From Fimenecus sp052273625 (lineage in GTDB: Bacteria > Bacillota > Clostridia > Oscillospirales > Acutalibacteraceae): a DNA stretch of 58,597 bases. Position numbers and translations under genes: made by a program. Numbering within the stretch: position 1 is the first letter of the stretch; each line of letters begins with the position of its first letter. Of the stretch, positions 34,456 through 41,893 are shown piece after piece. The stretch lies in the NCBI GenBank assembly GCA_052273625.1, contig DAVZHW010000010.1, positions 1 through 58,597 of the forward strand. The letters run 5' to 3'. The notes under the pieces were generated by a model. The model worked only from the letters and a program-made list of their open reading frames with translations, did not search any database and was not told the DNA's origin.

Positions 34456-34539
34456 TTTATTTAGTGTCGGAGAACTTTCTGACCGCATTCCGATTTGCCC
34501 GAGCGGATACACCATTACCGTGATGCACGACGGTTATTC
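34456..34539. repeat. 84-nt conserved leader element, copy 2
   Basis: Second copy of the element at 21399-21482, one substitution apart. Here it lies in the minus-strand 5' untranslated region of the excisionase-integrase operon, between the promoter at 34583-34611 and the excisionase start. Confidence 0.75.
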
Positions 34540-34582
34540 TGTTTCACCAACCAAACGGAATTTGTTTAAGTCTGTAATTCAT

Positions 34583-34611
34583 ATTATACTAAGCATATTT
34601 GCTATTGTCAA
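34583..34611 (-). promoter_or_regulatory. Promoter of the xis-int-mob operon
   Basis: On the minus strand, TTGACA (34611-34606) and TATAAT (34588-34583) have a 17-bp spacer, a perfect consensus. It yields a leader of about 160 nt that contains the 84-nt conserved element. Confidence 0.75.
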
Positions 34612-34653
34612 GTGGTTTTCGAGAAAATCTTAAACTTTTTTGCTTTATTTATC

Positions 34654-34694
34654 TTGACAATCACTAACTGTATATGCTATGATAAATTTATCAT
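34654..34694 (+). promoter_or_regulatory. Promoter and operator of the element regulator
   Basis: TTGACA (34654-34659) and TATGAT (34678-34683) with an 18-bp spacer. A perfect 16-bp palindrome ATGATAAATTTATCAT (34679-34694) covers the -10 and start region, so self-repression by the XRE protein is likely. Confidence 0.75.
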
Positions 34695-34715
34695 CATAGA
34701 TTGGAGAAGATTTTT

Positions 34716-35246
34716 ATGGCAATCGGTGAAAGAATACGCTTTTTTAGAAATTTAAGAGGTATGACTCAAAAATATCTCGGTATGCAGGTTGGATTTCCTG
34801 AAAAGACCGCCGACATTCGTATGGCACAGTATGAGTCAGGTTCAAGGACACCCAAAGCTGATTTAACCAACAATCTTGCAGAAGTATTCGGAATATCAGC
34901 GCAGGCTCTTACTGTTCCAGATATTGACAGCGACCTTGGGCTTATGCATACATTGTTTACGCTTGAAGACCTCTACGGTATGAGAGCCGAGAATGTAAAC
35001 GGCGAAGTACATTTATGCGTTAATGAAAACAAGCCGACAGCAAGCAAGTTTGTCTTTGCAATGCTCGCCGCTTGGGCAGAGCAAGCCGAGAAATACAGAA
35101 ACGGAGAAATTACAAAAGAACAGTATGACGAGTGGCGTTATACATATCCTAAATTCGATACAACACAAACTTGGGCGAAAGTACCATCGCAGGAACTCAG
35201 CGATGCAATGGTCGAAGCGTTCAAAGACAAACTAAAAGATATATAA
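34716..35246 (+). CDS. XRE-family element regulator (outermost element)
   Basis: 176 aa from ATG 34716, preceded by GGAGAAG; the TTG at 34701 overlaps that site. A Cro/C1 domain (residues 1-75) is followed by a helical part with AWAEQAEKYRNGEITKEQYD and WAKVPSQELSDAM. It is divergent from the excisionase-integrase operon and probably controls it through the shared 300-bp region. Two relatives occur in the window: a full one at 21653 and a remnant at 19253. Confidence 0.87.
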   Translation: MAIGERIRFFRNLRGMTQKYLGMQVGFPEKTADIRMAQYESGSRTPKADLTNNLAEVFGISAQALTVPDIDSDLGLMHTLFTLEDLYGMRAENVNGEVHLCVNENKPTASKFVFAMLAAWAEQAEKYRNGEITKEQYDEWRYTYPKFDTTQTWAKVPSQELSDAMVEAFKDKLKDI

Positions 35247-35261
35247 ACAACGCAACAAAAA

Positions 35262-35413
35262 AAGAGCTATCAGACTTCAAAAATCTGATAGCTCTTTGCT
35301 TATTCTTATGATAATTCAAATAATGTTGCCATTTTGTTGCCACAAAGGGCATTAAGGCTTAGAAAACTGCATAAATACGGGCTTTCTTTGACCTACAAAA
35401 TTATTCCCACTCG
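35262..35413. repeat. Right end of outermost element: R1 terminator, arm module and core (C)
   Basis: The R1 hairpin (35262-35296) ends the xre message. A 19-nt arm module (GTTGCC twice, 11-bp period) lies at 35325-35343. The core TATTCCCACTCG at 35402-35413 encodes, on the minus strand, the last residues (Glu-Trp-Glu-stop) of the guaA-type gene. Integration here rebuilds the gene's end, so it stays intact. Confidence 0.75.
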
Positions 35414-36381
35414 ATCGTAGCGATAGGTTTCGGGGAGATGTCATAGAGGACACGGTTTACGCCGGGGACTTCCTCAAGGATTCTGTCACGGATTTTGAAA
35501 AGAATATCATAGGGGATTTCCTCAACTGTAGCCGACATAGCGTCAACTGTGTTAACCGCACGGAGAATTACGGGCCAATCCCAAAGTCTCTTGCCGTCCT
35601 TAACGCCTGTTGATTTGAAATCCGGAACAACCGTGAAATACTGCCAAACCTTACCCCTAAAGCCTGCCTTTTCGAACTCCTCACGAAGAATAGCGTCCGA
35701 TTCACGAACAGCCTCAAGTCTGTCTCTTGTGATAGCGCCTGTGCAGCGAACACCAAGACCGGGGCCGGGGAACGGCTGACGCTCAACCATTGTTTCGGGG
35801 AGACCGAGAGCCTTGCCTACAACTCTGACTTCATCCTTAAAGAGAAGCTTAACGGGCTCAACAAGCTCAAATTTGAGATCCTCGGGGAGACCGCCGACGT
35901 TGTGATGAGCCTTTACGCCGTCGCTTTCGAGAATATCGGGATAAATCGTACCCTGTGCAAGGAAGTCAACGCCGTCGAGCTTTCTTGCCTCTTCAACGAA
36001 AACGTTTATAAACTCATTGCCGATAATTTTTCTCTTTGCTTCGGGGTCCTCAACGCCTGCAAGCTTATCAAGGAAGCGGTCAACAGCATCAACATAAACG
36101 AGGTTTGCATCCATCTCATCCTTGAATACTCTGACAACCTCTTCGGGCTCGCCCTTACGGAGAAGTCCGTGGTTTACATGTACGCAAACAAGCTGCTTGC
36201 CGATAGCCTTTACAAGAAGTGCGGCTACAACCGAGGAGTCAACACCGCCTGAAAGAGCCAAAAGCACCTTTTTGTCGCCAACCTGAGCACGAACCTCTTC
36301 GATTTGCTCAGCGATAAATTTATCTGCTAATTCTTTTGTTGTAATTCGAGTCATTGTCTCGGGACGTATATTAGTGTTCAT
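35401..36381 (-). CDS. guaA: Second GMP synthase: stand-alone ATP-pyrophosphatase subunit
   Basis: 326 aa. It carries only the synthetase and dimerisation parts of GMP synthase: PP-loop ALSGGVDSSVVAALL, FLAQGTIYPDILES, the XMP-binding PFPGPGLGVRC and the C-terminal PKPIATIEWE. The class I glutamine amidotransferase domain is absent. It follows a complete guaA by 18 bp. Two-subunit GMP synthases exist, mainly in archaea, but a synthetase-only paralogue behind a full-length gene is odd. It may use free ammonia or borrow the neighbour's amidotransferase. The ribosome site is GGAGGC. Its 3' end is the integration target. Confidence 0.88.
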   Translation of the reverse strand: MNTNIRPETMTRITTKELADKFIAEQIEEVRAQVGDKKVLLALSGGVDSSVVAALLVKAIGKQLVCVHVNHGLLRKGEPEEVVRVFKDEMDANLVYVDAVDRFLDKLAGVEDPEAKRKIIGNEFINVFVEEARKLDGVDFLAQGTIYPDILESDGVKAHHNVGGLPEDLKFELVEPVKLLFKDEVRVVGKALGLPETMVERQPFPGPGLGVRCTGAITRDRLEAVRESDAILREEFEKAGFRGKVWQYFTVVPDFKSTGVKDGKRLWDWPVILRAVNTVDAMSATVEEIPYDILFKIRDRILEEVPGVNRVLYDISPKPIATIEWE

Positions 36382-36399
36382 AAAAGCCTCCGTTTTATA

Positions 36400-37926
36400 T
36401 TATTCGTATTCAACCGTAGCAGGGGGCTTTGAGGTTATATCATAAACCACCCTATTGATACCGTTTACTTCGTTGGTAATCCTGTTAGACACCCTTGCAA
36501 GCAATTCATAAGGAATTCTCGCCCAATCGGCTGTCATAAAGTCATCTGTTGTAACGGCTCTTAAAATTATCAGCTGTTCATAAGTTCTGTGGTCGCCCAT
36601 AACTCCGACGGACTTAACGCCGGGGAGCACGGCGAAGAACTGTGCAAGCTCGCTCTCGTATTCGGAATTAGCCATTTCCTCACGGAAAATCGCATCCGCC
36701 TGCTGCAAAATTTCAACCTTTTCGGCTGTGATTTCGCCGATTATCCTGACACCGAGACCGGGGCCGGGGAAGGGTTGACGCCAAACGAGCTCATGCGGAA
36801 TACCGAGCTTCTCGCCGACACGCCTTACCTCGTCCTTGAAAAGACTTGAAAGCGGTTCGATAATGTCCAAAAACTCAATGTCGTCGGGCATTTTAACCTT
36901 GTTGTGATGCGTCTTTATCTTATCGGCATTGCCCTTGCCTGATTCGATACAGTCGGGATAAATCGTGCCCTGTGCGAAATAGCCTTTTTCATCCTGCTTA
37001 CGGATTTCCTCCCAAAATACCTTGTAAAACTCCGTGCCGATGATTTTACGCTTCTCCTCGGGGTCTGTAACGCCCTTGAGAGCCTTCAAAAAATGCTCTT
37101 GGCAATTTACTCGGATAAACTTCATATCGAAAAGCGATGTAAAGGTTTTTTCTACGAAATCGCCTTCATCCTTACGCATAAGACCTTGATCGACAAATAC
37201 GCAGGTGAGCTGATCGCCGACGGCACGGCTCAAAAGTCCTGCCGCAACCGAGGAGTCAACTCCGCCCGAAAGACCGAGTATAACTCGCTTGTCGCCGATT
37301 TTTTCACGCAATTCGCTGACTGTTTTTTCTATGAAATTGTCCATTACCCAATCGCCTGAGCATTTGCAGACGAGATAGAGGAAATTGTGGAGCATTTTAA
37401 ATCCGTACTCGCTGTGAGTAACCTCGGGATGAAACTGTATGGCGTAAATTCCTTTTTCGGGATATTGCATTGCCGCACAGGGACAATCCTTTGAGCAGCC
37501 GATAACCTCGAAATGCTCGGGCGGCTGTGCTATGTAGTCGGTGTGGCTCATCCAAACGACGCTTTTTTCGGGTATGCCCTTGAAAAGCATACTGTCCTTA
37601 ACCGTAACCTCGATTTTGCCGTATTCCGAAACAGGCGCAGTTTTAACAATGCCGTCGCACATCCACGCAATAAGCTGACAGCCGTAGCAAATACCGAGAA
37701 CGGGAATGCCAAGCTCCAATATTTCCTTTGTGTAGTGCGGAGATTTCATATCGTAAACGCTGTTCGGTCCGCCTGTGAAAATAATACCCTTGTAATTGTT
37801 AGCCTTGATGACCTCAATCGGGGTCGTATAGGGGAGTATTTCAGCGTAAACATTATTATCACGGACTCTGCGTGCAATCAGTTGGTTGTACTGACCGCCG
37901 AAGTCCAAAACAAGAATTTTCTCCAT
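36400..37926 (-). CDS. guaA: GMP synthase, glutamine-hydrolysing (full length)
   Basis: 508 aa. The N-terminal class I amidotransferase has the catalytic Cys in GICYGCQLIAW and His/Glu in QFHPEVTHSE. The PP-loop is GLSGGVDSSVAAGLL, followed by PFPGPGLGVRI and a C-terminal dimerisation domain ending SKPPATVEYE. It converts XMP to GMP with glutamine and ATP. It lies 16 bp after purA, so AMP- and GMP-branch enzymes are made from one message. It appears intact and functional, which makes the second copy downstream redundant at first sight. Confidence 0.95.
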   Translation of the reverse strand: MEKILVLDFGGQYNQLIARRVRDNNVYAEILPYTTPIEVIKANNYKGIIFTGGPNSVYDMKSPHYTKEILELGIPVLGICYGCQLIAWMCDGIVKTAPVSEYGKIEVTVKDSMLFKGIPEKSVVWMSHTDYIAQPPEHFEVIGCSKDCPCAAMQYPEKGIYAIQFHPEVTHSEYGFKMLHNFLYLVCKCSGDWVMDNFIEKTVSELREKIGDKRVILGLSGGVDSSVAAGLLSRAVGDQLTCVFVDQGLMRKDEGDFVEKTFTSLFDMKFIRVNCQEHFLKALKGVTDPEEKRKIIGTEFYKVFWEEIRKQDEKGYFAQGTIYPDCIESGKGNADKIKTHHNKVKMPDDIEFLDIIEPLSSLFKDEVRRVGEKLGIPHELVWRQPFPGPGLGVRIIGEITAEKVEILQQADAIFREEMANSEYESELAQFFAVLPGVKSVGVMGDHRTYEQLIILRAVTTDDFMTADWARIPYELLARVSNRITNEVNGINRVVYDITSKPPATVEYE

Positions 37927-37942
37927 ATATTATTGCACCTGA

Positions 37943-39217
37943 TTATCTGTAGATTATAGCCTCACGCTCGGGGCCGTTTGATACCATATCAATTTTATGA
38001 CCGAGCTGTTTTTCGATAAACTCAACATAAGCCTTTGCCTCGTCGGGAAGCTCGTCATAGTTTTTAATACCTCTTATGTCGCTGTGCCAGCCCTTGAGAG
38101 TTGTAAAAACGGGCTTGCATTTTTTAAGTATAGCGGTTGTGGGGAAGTCGTTGATGATTTCGCCGTCAGCCTCGTAAGCTGTGCAAACCTTGATTTCGTC
38201 GAGATATGAAAGGCAGTCGATAGCCGTCATAACAACCTTTGTTGCACCCTGACACTCAATGCCGTAGCGAGTAGCAACGCAGTCAAACCAGCCGACTCTT
38301 CTCGGTCTGCCCGTTGTAGCGCCGAATTCGCCCTTGTCGCCGCCGTGGATACGCAGCTCCTGCGCCTCGTCCTCGTCCAAAATTTCAGAAACGAATTCGC
38401 CTGCGCCGACAGCAGAAGAATAAGCCTTAGTAACCGTGATAACCTCTTTAATCATATGAGGCGGAATACCTGCGCCTACCGCACCGTAGCCTGCAAGAGT
38501 AGAGGACGAAGTAACCATCGGATAGATACCGAAATCGGGGTCTTTAAGAGTACCGAGCTGACCCTCAAGGAGAATTTCCTTGCCGTCCTTGATAGCCTGC
38601 TGAAGATAAGCGTGAGTGTCACAAACATAGGGAGCAATTTTCTCCTTATACTCCATACAGGTATTGTAAAGCTCCTCCTCGTCGAGCAACGGCTTGTGAT
38701 AAACGTGCTCAAGAGTAAGGTTTTTCAATGTGCATATATTCTTAAGCTTTGCTCTGAGAGTTTCCTCGTCGAAAAGCTCGTTCAACTGAATACCGATTTT
38801 AGCATACTTGTCTGAGAAAAAGGGAGCAATACCGCTTTTTGTAGAGCCGAAAGCGTTCTTGCCGAGACGCTCCTCCTCGTATGTGTCCAAAAGAATGTGA
38901 TAGGGCATCAAAATCTGCACTCTGTCCGAAACAAGAAGCTTCGGATTAAGACCTGCCTTGCGAACATCCTCAAGCTCGCTCAAAAACTTGTTGATATCAA
39001 GCGCAACGCCGTTTCCGATAATGCAGGTAGTGTGGTCATAGCACACACCGCTGGGCATTAAGTGGAACGCAAAACGTCCCTTATCGTTGATAATGGTGTG
39101 TCCCGCATTTGCACCGCCCTGAAAACGAATGACAATGTCCGCCTTTTCGGCAAACATATCGGTAATTTTACCCTTGCCCTCATCGCCCCAGTTAGCGCCG
39201 ACAATTGCTTTTACCAT
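37943..39217 (-). CDS. purA: Adenylosuccinate synthetase
   Basis: 424 aa. GTP-binding GANWGDEGKGKITD, catalytic GGANAGHT, the ALDINKFL region and C-terminal ATKVVMTAIDCLSY are present. It makes adenylosuccinate from IMP and aspartate, the first committed step to AMP. It is first gene of the purA-guaA-guaA' operon, with a near-perfect promoter and a strong AAGGAGGAAA ribosome site. Confidence 0.96.
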   Translation of the reverse strand: MVKAIVGANWGDEGKGKITDMFAEKADIVIRFQGGANAGHTIINDKGRFAFHLMPSGVCYDHTTCIIGNGVALDINKFLSELEDVRKAGLNPKLLVSDRVQILMPYHILLDTYEEERLGKNAFGSTKSGIAPFFSDKYAKIGIQLNELFDEETLRAKLKNICTLKNLTLEHVYHKPLLDEEELYNTCMEYKEKIAPYVCDTHAYLQQAIKDGKEILLEGQLGTLKDPDFGIYPMVTSSSTLAGYGAVGAGIPPHMIKEVITVTKAYSSAVGAGEFVSEILDEDEAQELRIHGGDKGEFGATTGRPRRVGWFDCVATRYGIECQGATKVVMTAIDCLSYLDEIKVCTAYEADGEIINDFPTTAILKKCKPVFTTLKGWHSDIRGIKNYDELPDEAKAYVEFIEKQLGHKIDMVSNGPEREAIIYR

Positions 39218-39269
39218 TGTTGTTTCCTCCTTAAAGGTTTCATATTTTTAGTTCAAACCATACGCAAAT

Positions 39270-39298
39270 ATTATATAATACTATGCCCGTTATGTCAA
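39270..39298 (-). promoter_or_regulatory. Promoter of purA-guaA operon
   Basis: On the minus strand, TTGACA (39298-39293) and TATAAT (39275-39270) are 17 bp apart. The leader to the purA start is only about 45 nt. I see no room for a purine riboswitch. Confidence 0.8.
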
Positions 39299-39321
39299 CG
39301 AAAAGCGAAGCGGACGGGCAA

Positions 39322-39355
39322 TAAAAAACAAGGCTGACAAATATTTTCAGCCTTG
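39322..39355 (-). terminator. Terminator of the metal exporter operon
   Basis: CAAGGCTGA (39329-39337) pairs with TCAGCCTTG (39347-39355). A run of T follows on the minus strand. A T-run also exists on the other side, so it may work in both directions. Confidence 0.8.
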
Positions 39356-39372
39356 AGTGTATTTTTTATAAA

Positions 39373-40233
39373 TCATATCGGCAAAAATGATACGATAATA
39401 CCCGAAAGCACCGAGCAAGCGTACATAATTGCAACGATTTTTATATTTTCTTTTACATTTTTATTTTCACGGAAAATTACAATAAGTCCTGCGCCCGCAC
39501 CCATACAAAGTCCCGAAATAACCGAAGCGAAGCTGATAGCGCCCTTTAGGTAAAGCTCTGTGAGAACGATCGAAGAAGCACAGTTGGGGATAATGCCGAT
39601 TACCGCCGACAAAAACGGCTGAAATACAGTGTCGGAGAGCAAGAGCTTTGAAATTCTGTCAATGCCCAAAAGAGAAACCGCCAAGTTTAGCACGAATACG
39701 GTTAAGACAAGGAAGCCGAAAATTTTTACGGTGTGATGAAGCGCGGGCTTTAATATTCCGCCGTGCTCTTCGTGACAACCGCAATGCTCATCCCTGCACA
39801 AGTCCTCGACATGTTTTTTCGGTTCGGGATTTTTCTTTTCAAGAAGCATAATTATATAGCCGAAAATTATCGCAATAACAACCTTAACGGCAATAAGCTT
39901 CAAAATTTCACTCTTGCTTTCGGGGTGGGAGAGCATAATTATAACCGCCTCGTCGGATGTGGACAAAAACACCGCAACAAGCGTGCCGAGTCCTATCAAA
40001 CCGCCCGAATAGAGATTTGCCGCAAAGACAGAAAATCCGCACTGCGGAACACAACCGAGCAACGAACCTACAAGCGGCCCGAGCTTACCCGAGCTTGCAA
40101 GGATTTTATCGGTCTTTTTAGAGGTGTGATGCTCAACCGCTTCAAGCAAAAGAAACGCAAAGAACAAAAACGGCAACATTTTTAAGCAATCAAGCGCCGT
40201 GTCAAGCGTAACGTCCTTTAATATATCAAGCAA
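39373..40233 (-). CDS. ArsP_2-type membrane permease (putative heavy-metal/manganese exporter)
   Basis: 286 aa with about eight to ten membrane segments arranged as two similar halves. Each half carries a Cys motif: SLLGCVPQCGFSVFAANL in the first and IGIIPNCASSIVLTELYL in the second. A His/Cys-rich loop (CRDEHCGCHEEH) between them probably binds metal. This matches the family annotated as putative 10-TM heavy-metal exporter or putative manganese transporter. It lies 6 bp after a Fur-family regulator, so expression is metal-controlled. The metal itself cannot be told from sequence. Confidence 0.8.
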   Translation of the reverse strand: MLDILKDVTLDTALDCLKMLPFLFFAFLLLEAVEHHTSKKTDKILASSGKLGPLVGSLLGCVPQCGFSVFAANLYSGGLIGLGTLVAVFLSTSDEAVIIMLSHPESKSEILKLIAVKVVIAIIFGYIIMLLEKKNPEPKKHVEDLCRDEHCGCHEEHGGILKPALHHTVKIFGFLVLTVFVLNLAVSLLGIDRISKLLLSDTVFQPFLSAVIGIIPNCASSIVLTELYLKGAISFASVISGLCMGAGAGLIVIFRENKNVKENIKIVAIMYACSVLSGIIVSFLPI

Positions 40234-40239
40234 GTAAAA

Positions 40240-40644
40240 TCAATCCTTTCTGCGACAGTCGCCGCAAACACCGTAAAGCACAGTCCTTTCGCCGTCAATG
40301 ACAAAATCGTGCTCCTTTTCGATATGCTCCGACAGACCGTTCAAAAAATCACATTCGGCGTGTAGGAGCTTTCCGCATTTAAGGCATTTCAAATGATAAT
40401 GCTTACGGCAATCGTCGGAGCCCTCAAAATATTGATAGCAAGCGGACGCACCGTCGCCGAGCAGGTATTTCCTGATTATTCCGTCGTCGTGCAGTCTTTC
40501 AAGATGGCGGTAAACGGTTGTTCTGCCGATGTTACTGCCGCCCTGACGAAGCGAATAATAGACCTCCTCCGCCGTGAGATGCTTATCTTTATTATTCCTC
40601 AAAAAATCGAGTATTTCCGTACTCTGCTTTGTTGTATACCCCAT
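40240..40644 (-). CDS. Fur-family metalloregulator (Zur/PerR-like)
   Basis: 134 aa. An N-terminal winged helix (LTAEEVYYSLRQGGSNIGRTTVYRHLERL) and a dimerisation domain with HYHLKCLKCGKLLH and CGDC, the two CxxC pairs of the structural zinc site. It begins MGYTTKQ with GGAGGCG as ribosome site. An inverted repeat next to its promoter points to autoregulation. Together with the following exporter it forms a two-gene metal-homeostasis operon. Confidence 0.88.
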   Translation of the reverse strand: MGYTTKQSTEILDFLRNNKDKHLTAEEVYYSLRQGGSNIGRTTVYRHLERLHDDGIIRKYLLGDGASACYQYFEGSDDCRKHYHLKCLKCGKLLHAECDFLNGLSEHIEKEHDFVIDGERTVLYGVCGDCRRKD

Positions 40645-40661
40645 ATTTCGCCTCCGAAATG

Positions 40662-40716
40662 AAAATGAAAACGAATTTCATTTTGTAATTATATACCCTT
40701 TACGGCTCTGTGTCAA
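40662..40716 (-). promoter_or_regulatory. Promoter and Fur-type operator
   Basis: On the minus strand, TTGACA (40716-40711) and TATAAT (40693-40688) are 17 bp apart. A perfect inverted repeat AAAATGAAA-ACGAA-TTTCATTTT (40662-40684) starts 3 bp after the -10 and would cover the transcription start. Confidence 0.8.
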
Positions 40717-40718
40717 GG

Positions 40719-40750
40719 CAAAAAAATAAAGGCTCGAAGAACGAGCCTTT
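40719..40750 (-). terminator. Terminator of ferredoxin gene
   Basis: AAAGGCTCG (40728-40736) and CGAGCCTTT (40742-40750) form the stem, with a T-run on the minus strand. Confidence 0.85.
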
Positions 40751-40769
40751 ATAAACTTCCCAAAACGGA

Positions 40770-40940
40770 TTAGTCCTGAGCGGGAGCTCCTACGGGGCAA
40801 ACCTCTGCGCAGTTGCCGCAGTCAATGCAAGTATCTGCATCGATTACGTACTTATCGCCGCCGTCAGAAATAGCTTCAACGGGGCATTCTGCAGCGCAAG
40901 CACCGCATGAAATGCAATCATCACTGATTTTGTATGCCAT
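40770..40940 (-). CDS. Small 2[4Fe-4S] ferredoxin
   Basis: 56 aa, the classical clostridial ferredoxin. Two cluster motifs CISCGACAAECP and CIDCGNCAEVCP supply eight cysteines in the expected spacing. It begins MAYKISDD with GGGAGGTAAG before the ATG and ends in its own terminator, so it is a single-gene unit. It carries electrons for low-potential anaerobic reactions such as pyruvate oxidation and hydrogen formation. Confidence 0.95.
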   Translation of the reverse strand: MAYKISDDCISCGACAAECPVEAISDGGDKYVIDADTCIDCGNCAEVCPVGAPAQD

Positions 40941-41018
40941 AGTTCTTACCTCCCTTGTTGTTTATTGATTTACATTGTAACATAATTTTTCAAAATATCA
41001 AGAGGTATTTTATGAATT

Positions 41019-41882
41019 TTATTCGATACCCTTGAGAGCCTCGATTTCTTTTTTGTCAAGTCTTATCTGAGCGTCCTTGATAAGCTTGACGCTGTGGCGT
41101 TCAACGAGCATGGGTGCGGCGTCGCTTCTCCTGTCAAGACGAACCTTGAGCATACCTGTAATAAGGTTGTTATCGATTACCGTGCCTCTGCCCTCGACAG
41201 TCTCCACAATAGCGCCGACTTTGGGGGTGTGGCGTAAAAGGTGCTCATAAGTGTCCTGTTCATATTTAAGACAGCACATAAGTCTGCCGCAGGTGCCGCT
41301 GATTTTAACGGGGTTTAATGACATACCCTGTTCCTTTGCCATCTTAATCGAAACGGGCTGAAATTCGCCGAGGAACGTGTTGCAGCAGAAGGGTCTGCCG
41401 CATATTCCGAAGCCGCCGAGCTTCTTCGCACCGTCTCTGACGCCGATTTGCCTCAATTCAATTCTTGTTCTGAAAATGCCTGCAAGGTCCTTTACAAGCT
41501 CACGGAAGTCAACTCTGCCGTCTGCGGTGAAATAGAAAAGAATTTTGCTTGAGTCAAAGGTGTATTCGACGTCCACAAGCTTCATATCAAGACCGTGACG
41601 GGCAATTTTTTCTTCGCAGATTTGGAAAGCCTTTTTTTCCTTTTCCTTATTCTGCTCAACTGCCGCCAAATCCTCTTTTGTTGCGTGTCTGATAACAGGC
41701 TTCAAGGGTGCTACGATGCTTTCGTCGGGAACATCGCTGTTTTCCTTTGCAACCTCGCCGCATTCAAGACCTCTGGCGGTTTCGACTATCGCCTTATCTC
41801 CTTTTTGAAAGGTCATACCGTTCGGACCGAAGTAGTAAACCTTTCCTACGTCCTTAAATTTTATACCGACTATCTCTGCCAT
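41019..41882 (-). CDS. ricT: PSP1-domain protein RicT/YaaT
   Basis: 287 aa. PSP1 C-terminal domain with the conserved Cys clusters GICGRPFCCNTFLGEF and CGRLMCCLKYE. In Bacillus these belong to the iron-sulphur protein RicT of the RicA-RicF-RicT complex, which affects RNase Y-dependent mRNA maturation, competence and sporulation. It follows holB by 11 bp, an arrangement conserved in many Firmicutes (holB-yaaT), which supports the call. Confidence 0.92.
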   Translation of the reverse strand: MAEIVGIKFKDVGKVYYFGPNGMTFQKGDKAIVETARGLECGEVAKENSDVPDESIVAPLKPVIRHATKEDLAAVEQNKEKEKKAFQICEEKIARHGLDMKLVDVEYTFDSSKILFYFTADGRVDFRELVKDLAGIFRTRIELRQIGVRDGAKKLGGFGICGRPFCCNTFLGEFQPVSIKMAKEQGMSLNPVKISGTCGRLMCCLKYEQDTYEHLLRHTPKVGAIVETVEGRGTVIDNNLITGMLKVRLDRRSDAAPMLVERHSVKLIKDAQIRLDKKEIEALKGIE

Positions 41883-41893
41883 ATATTTCTCCT

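Noticed and set aside
39218..39298. Purine riboswitch before purA
   Set aside because: Only about 45 nt separate promoter and start, too short for the aptamer plus expression platform.
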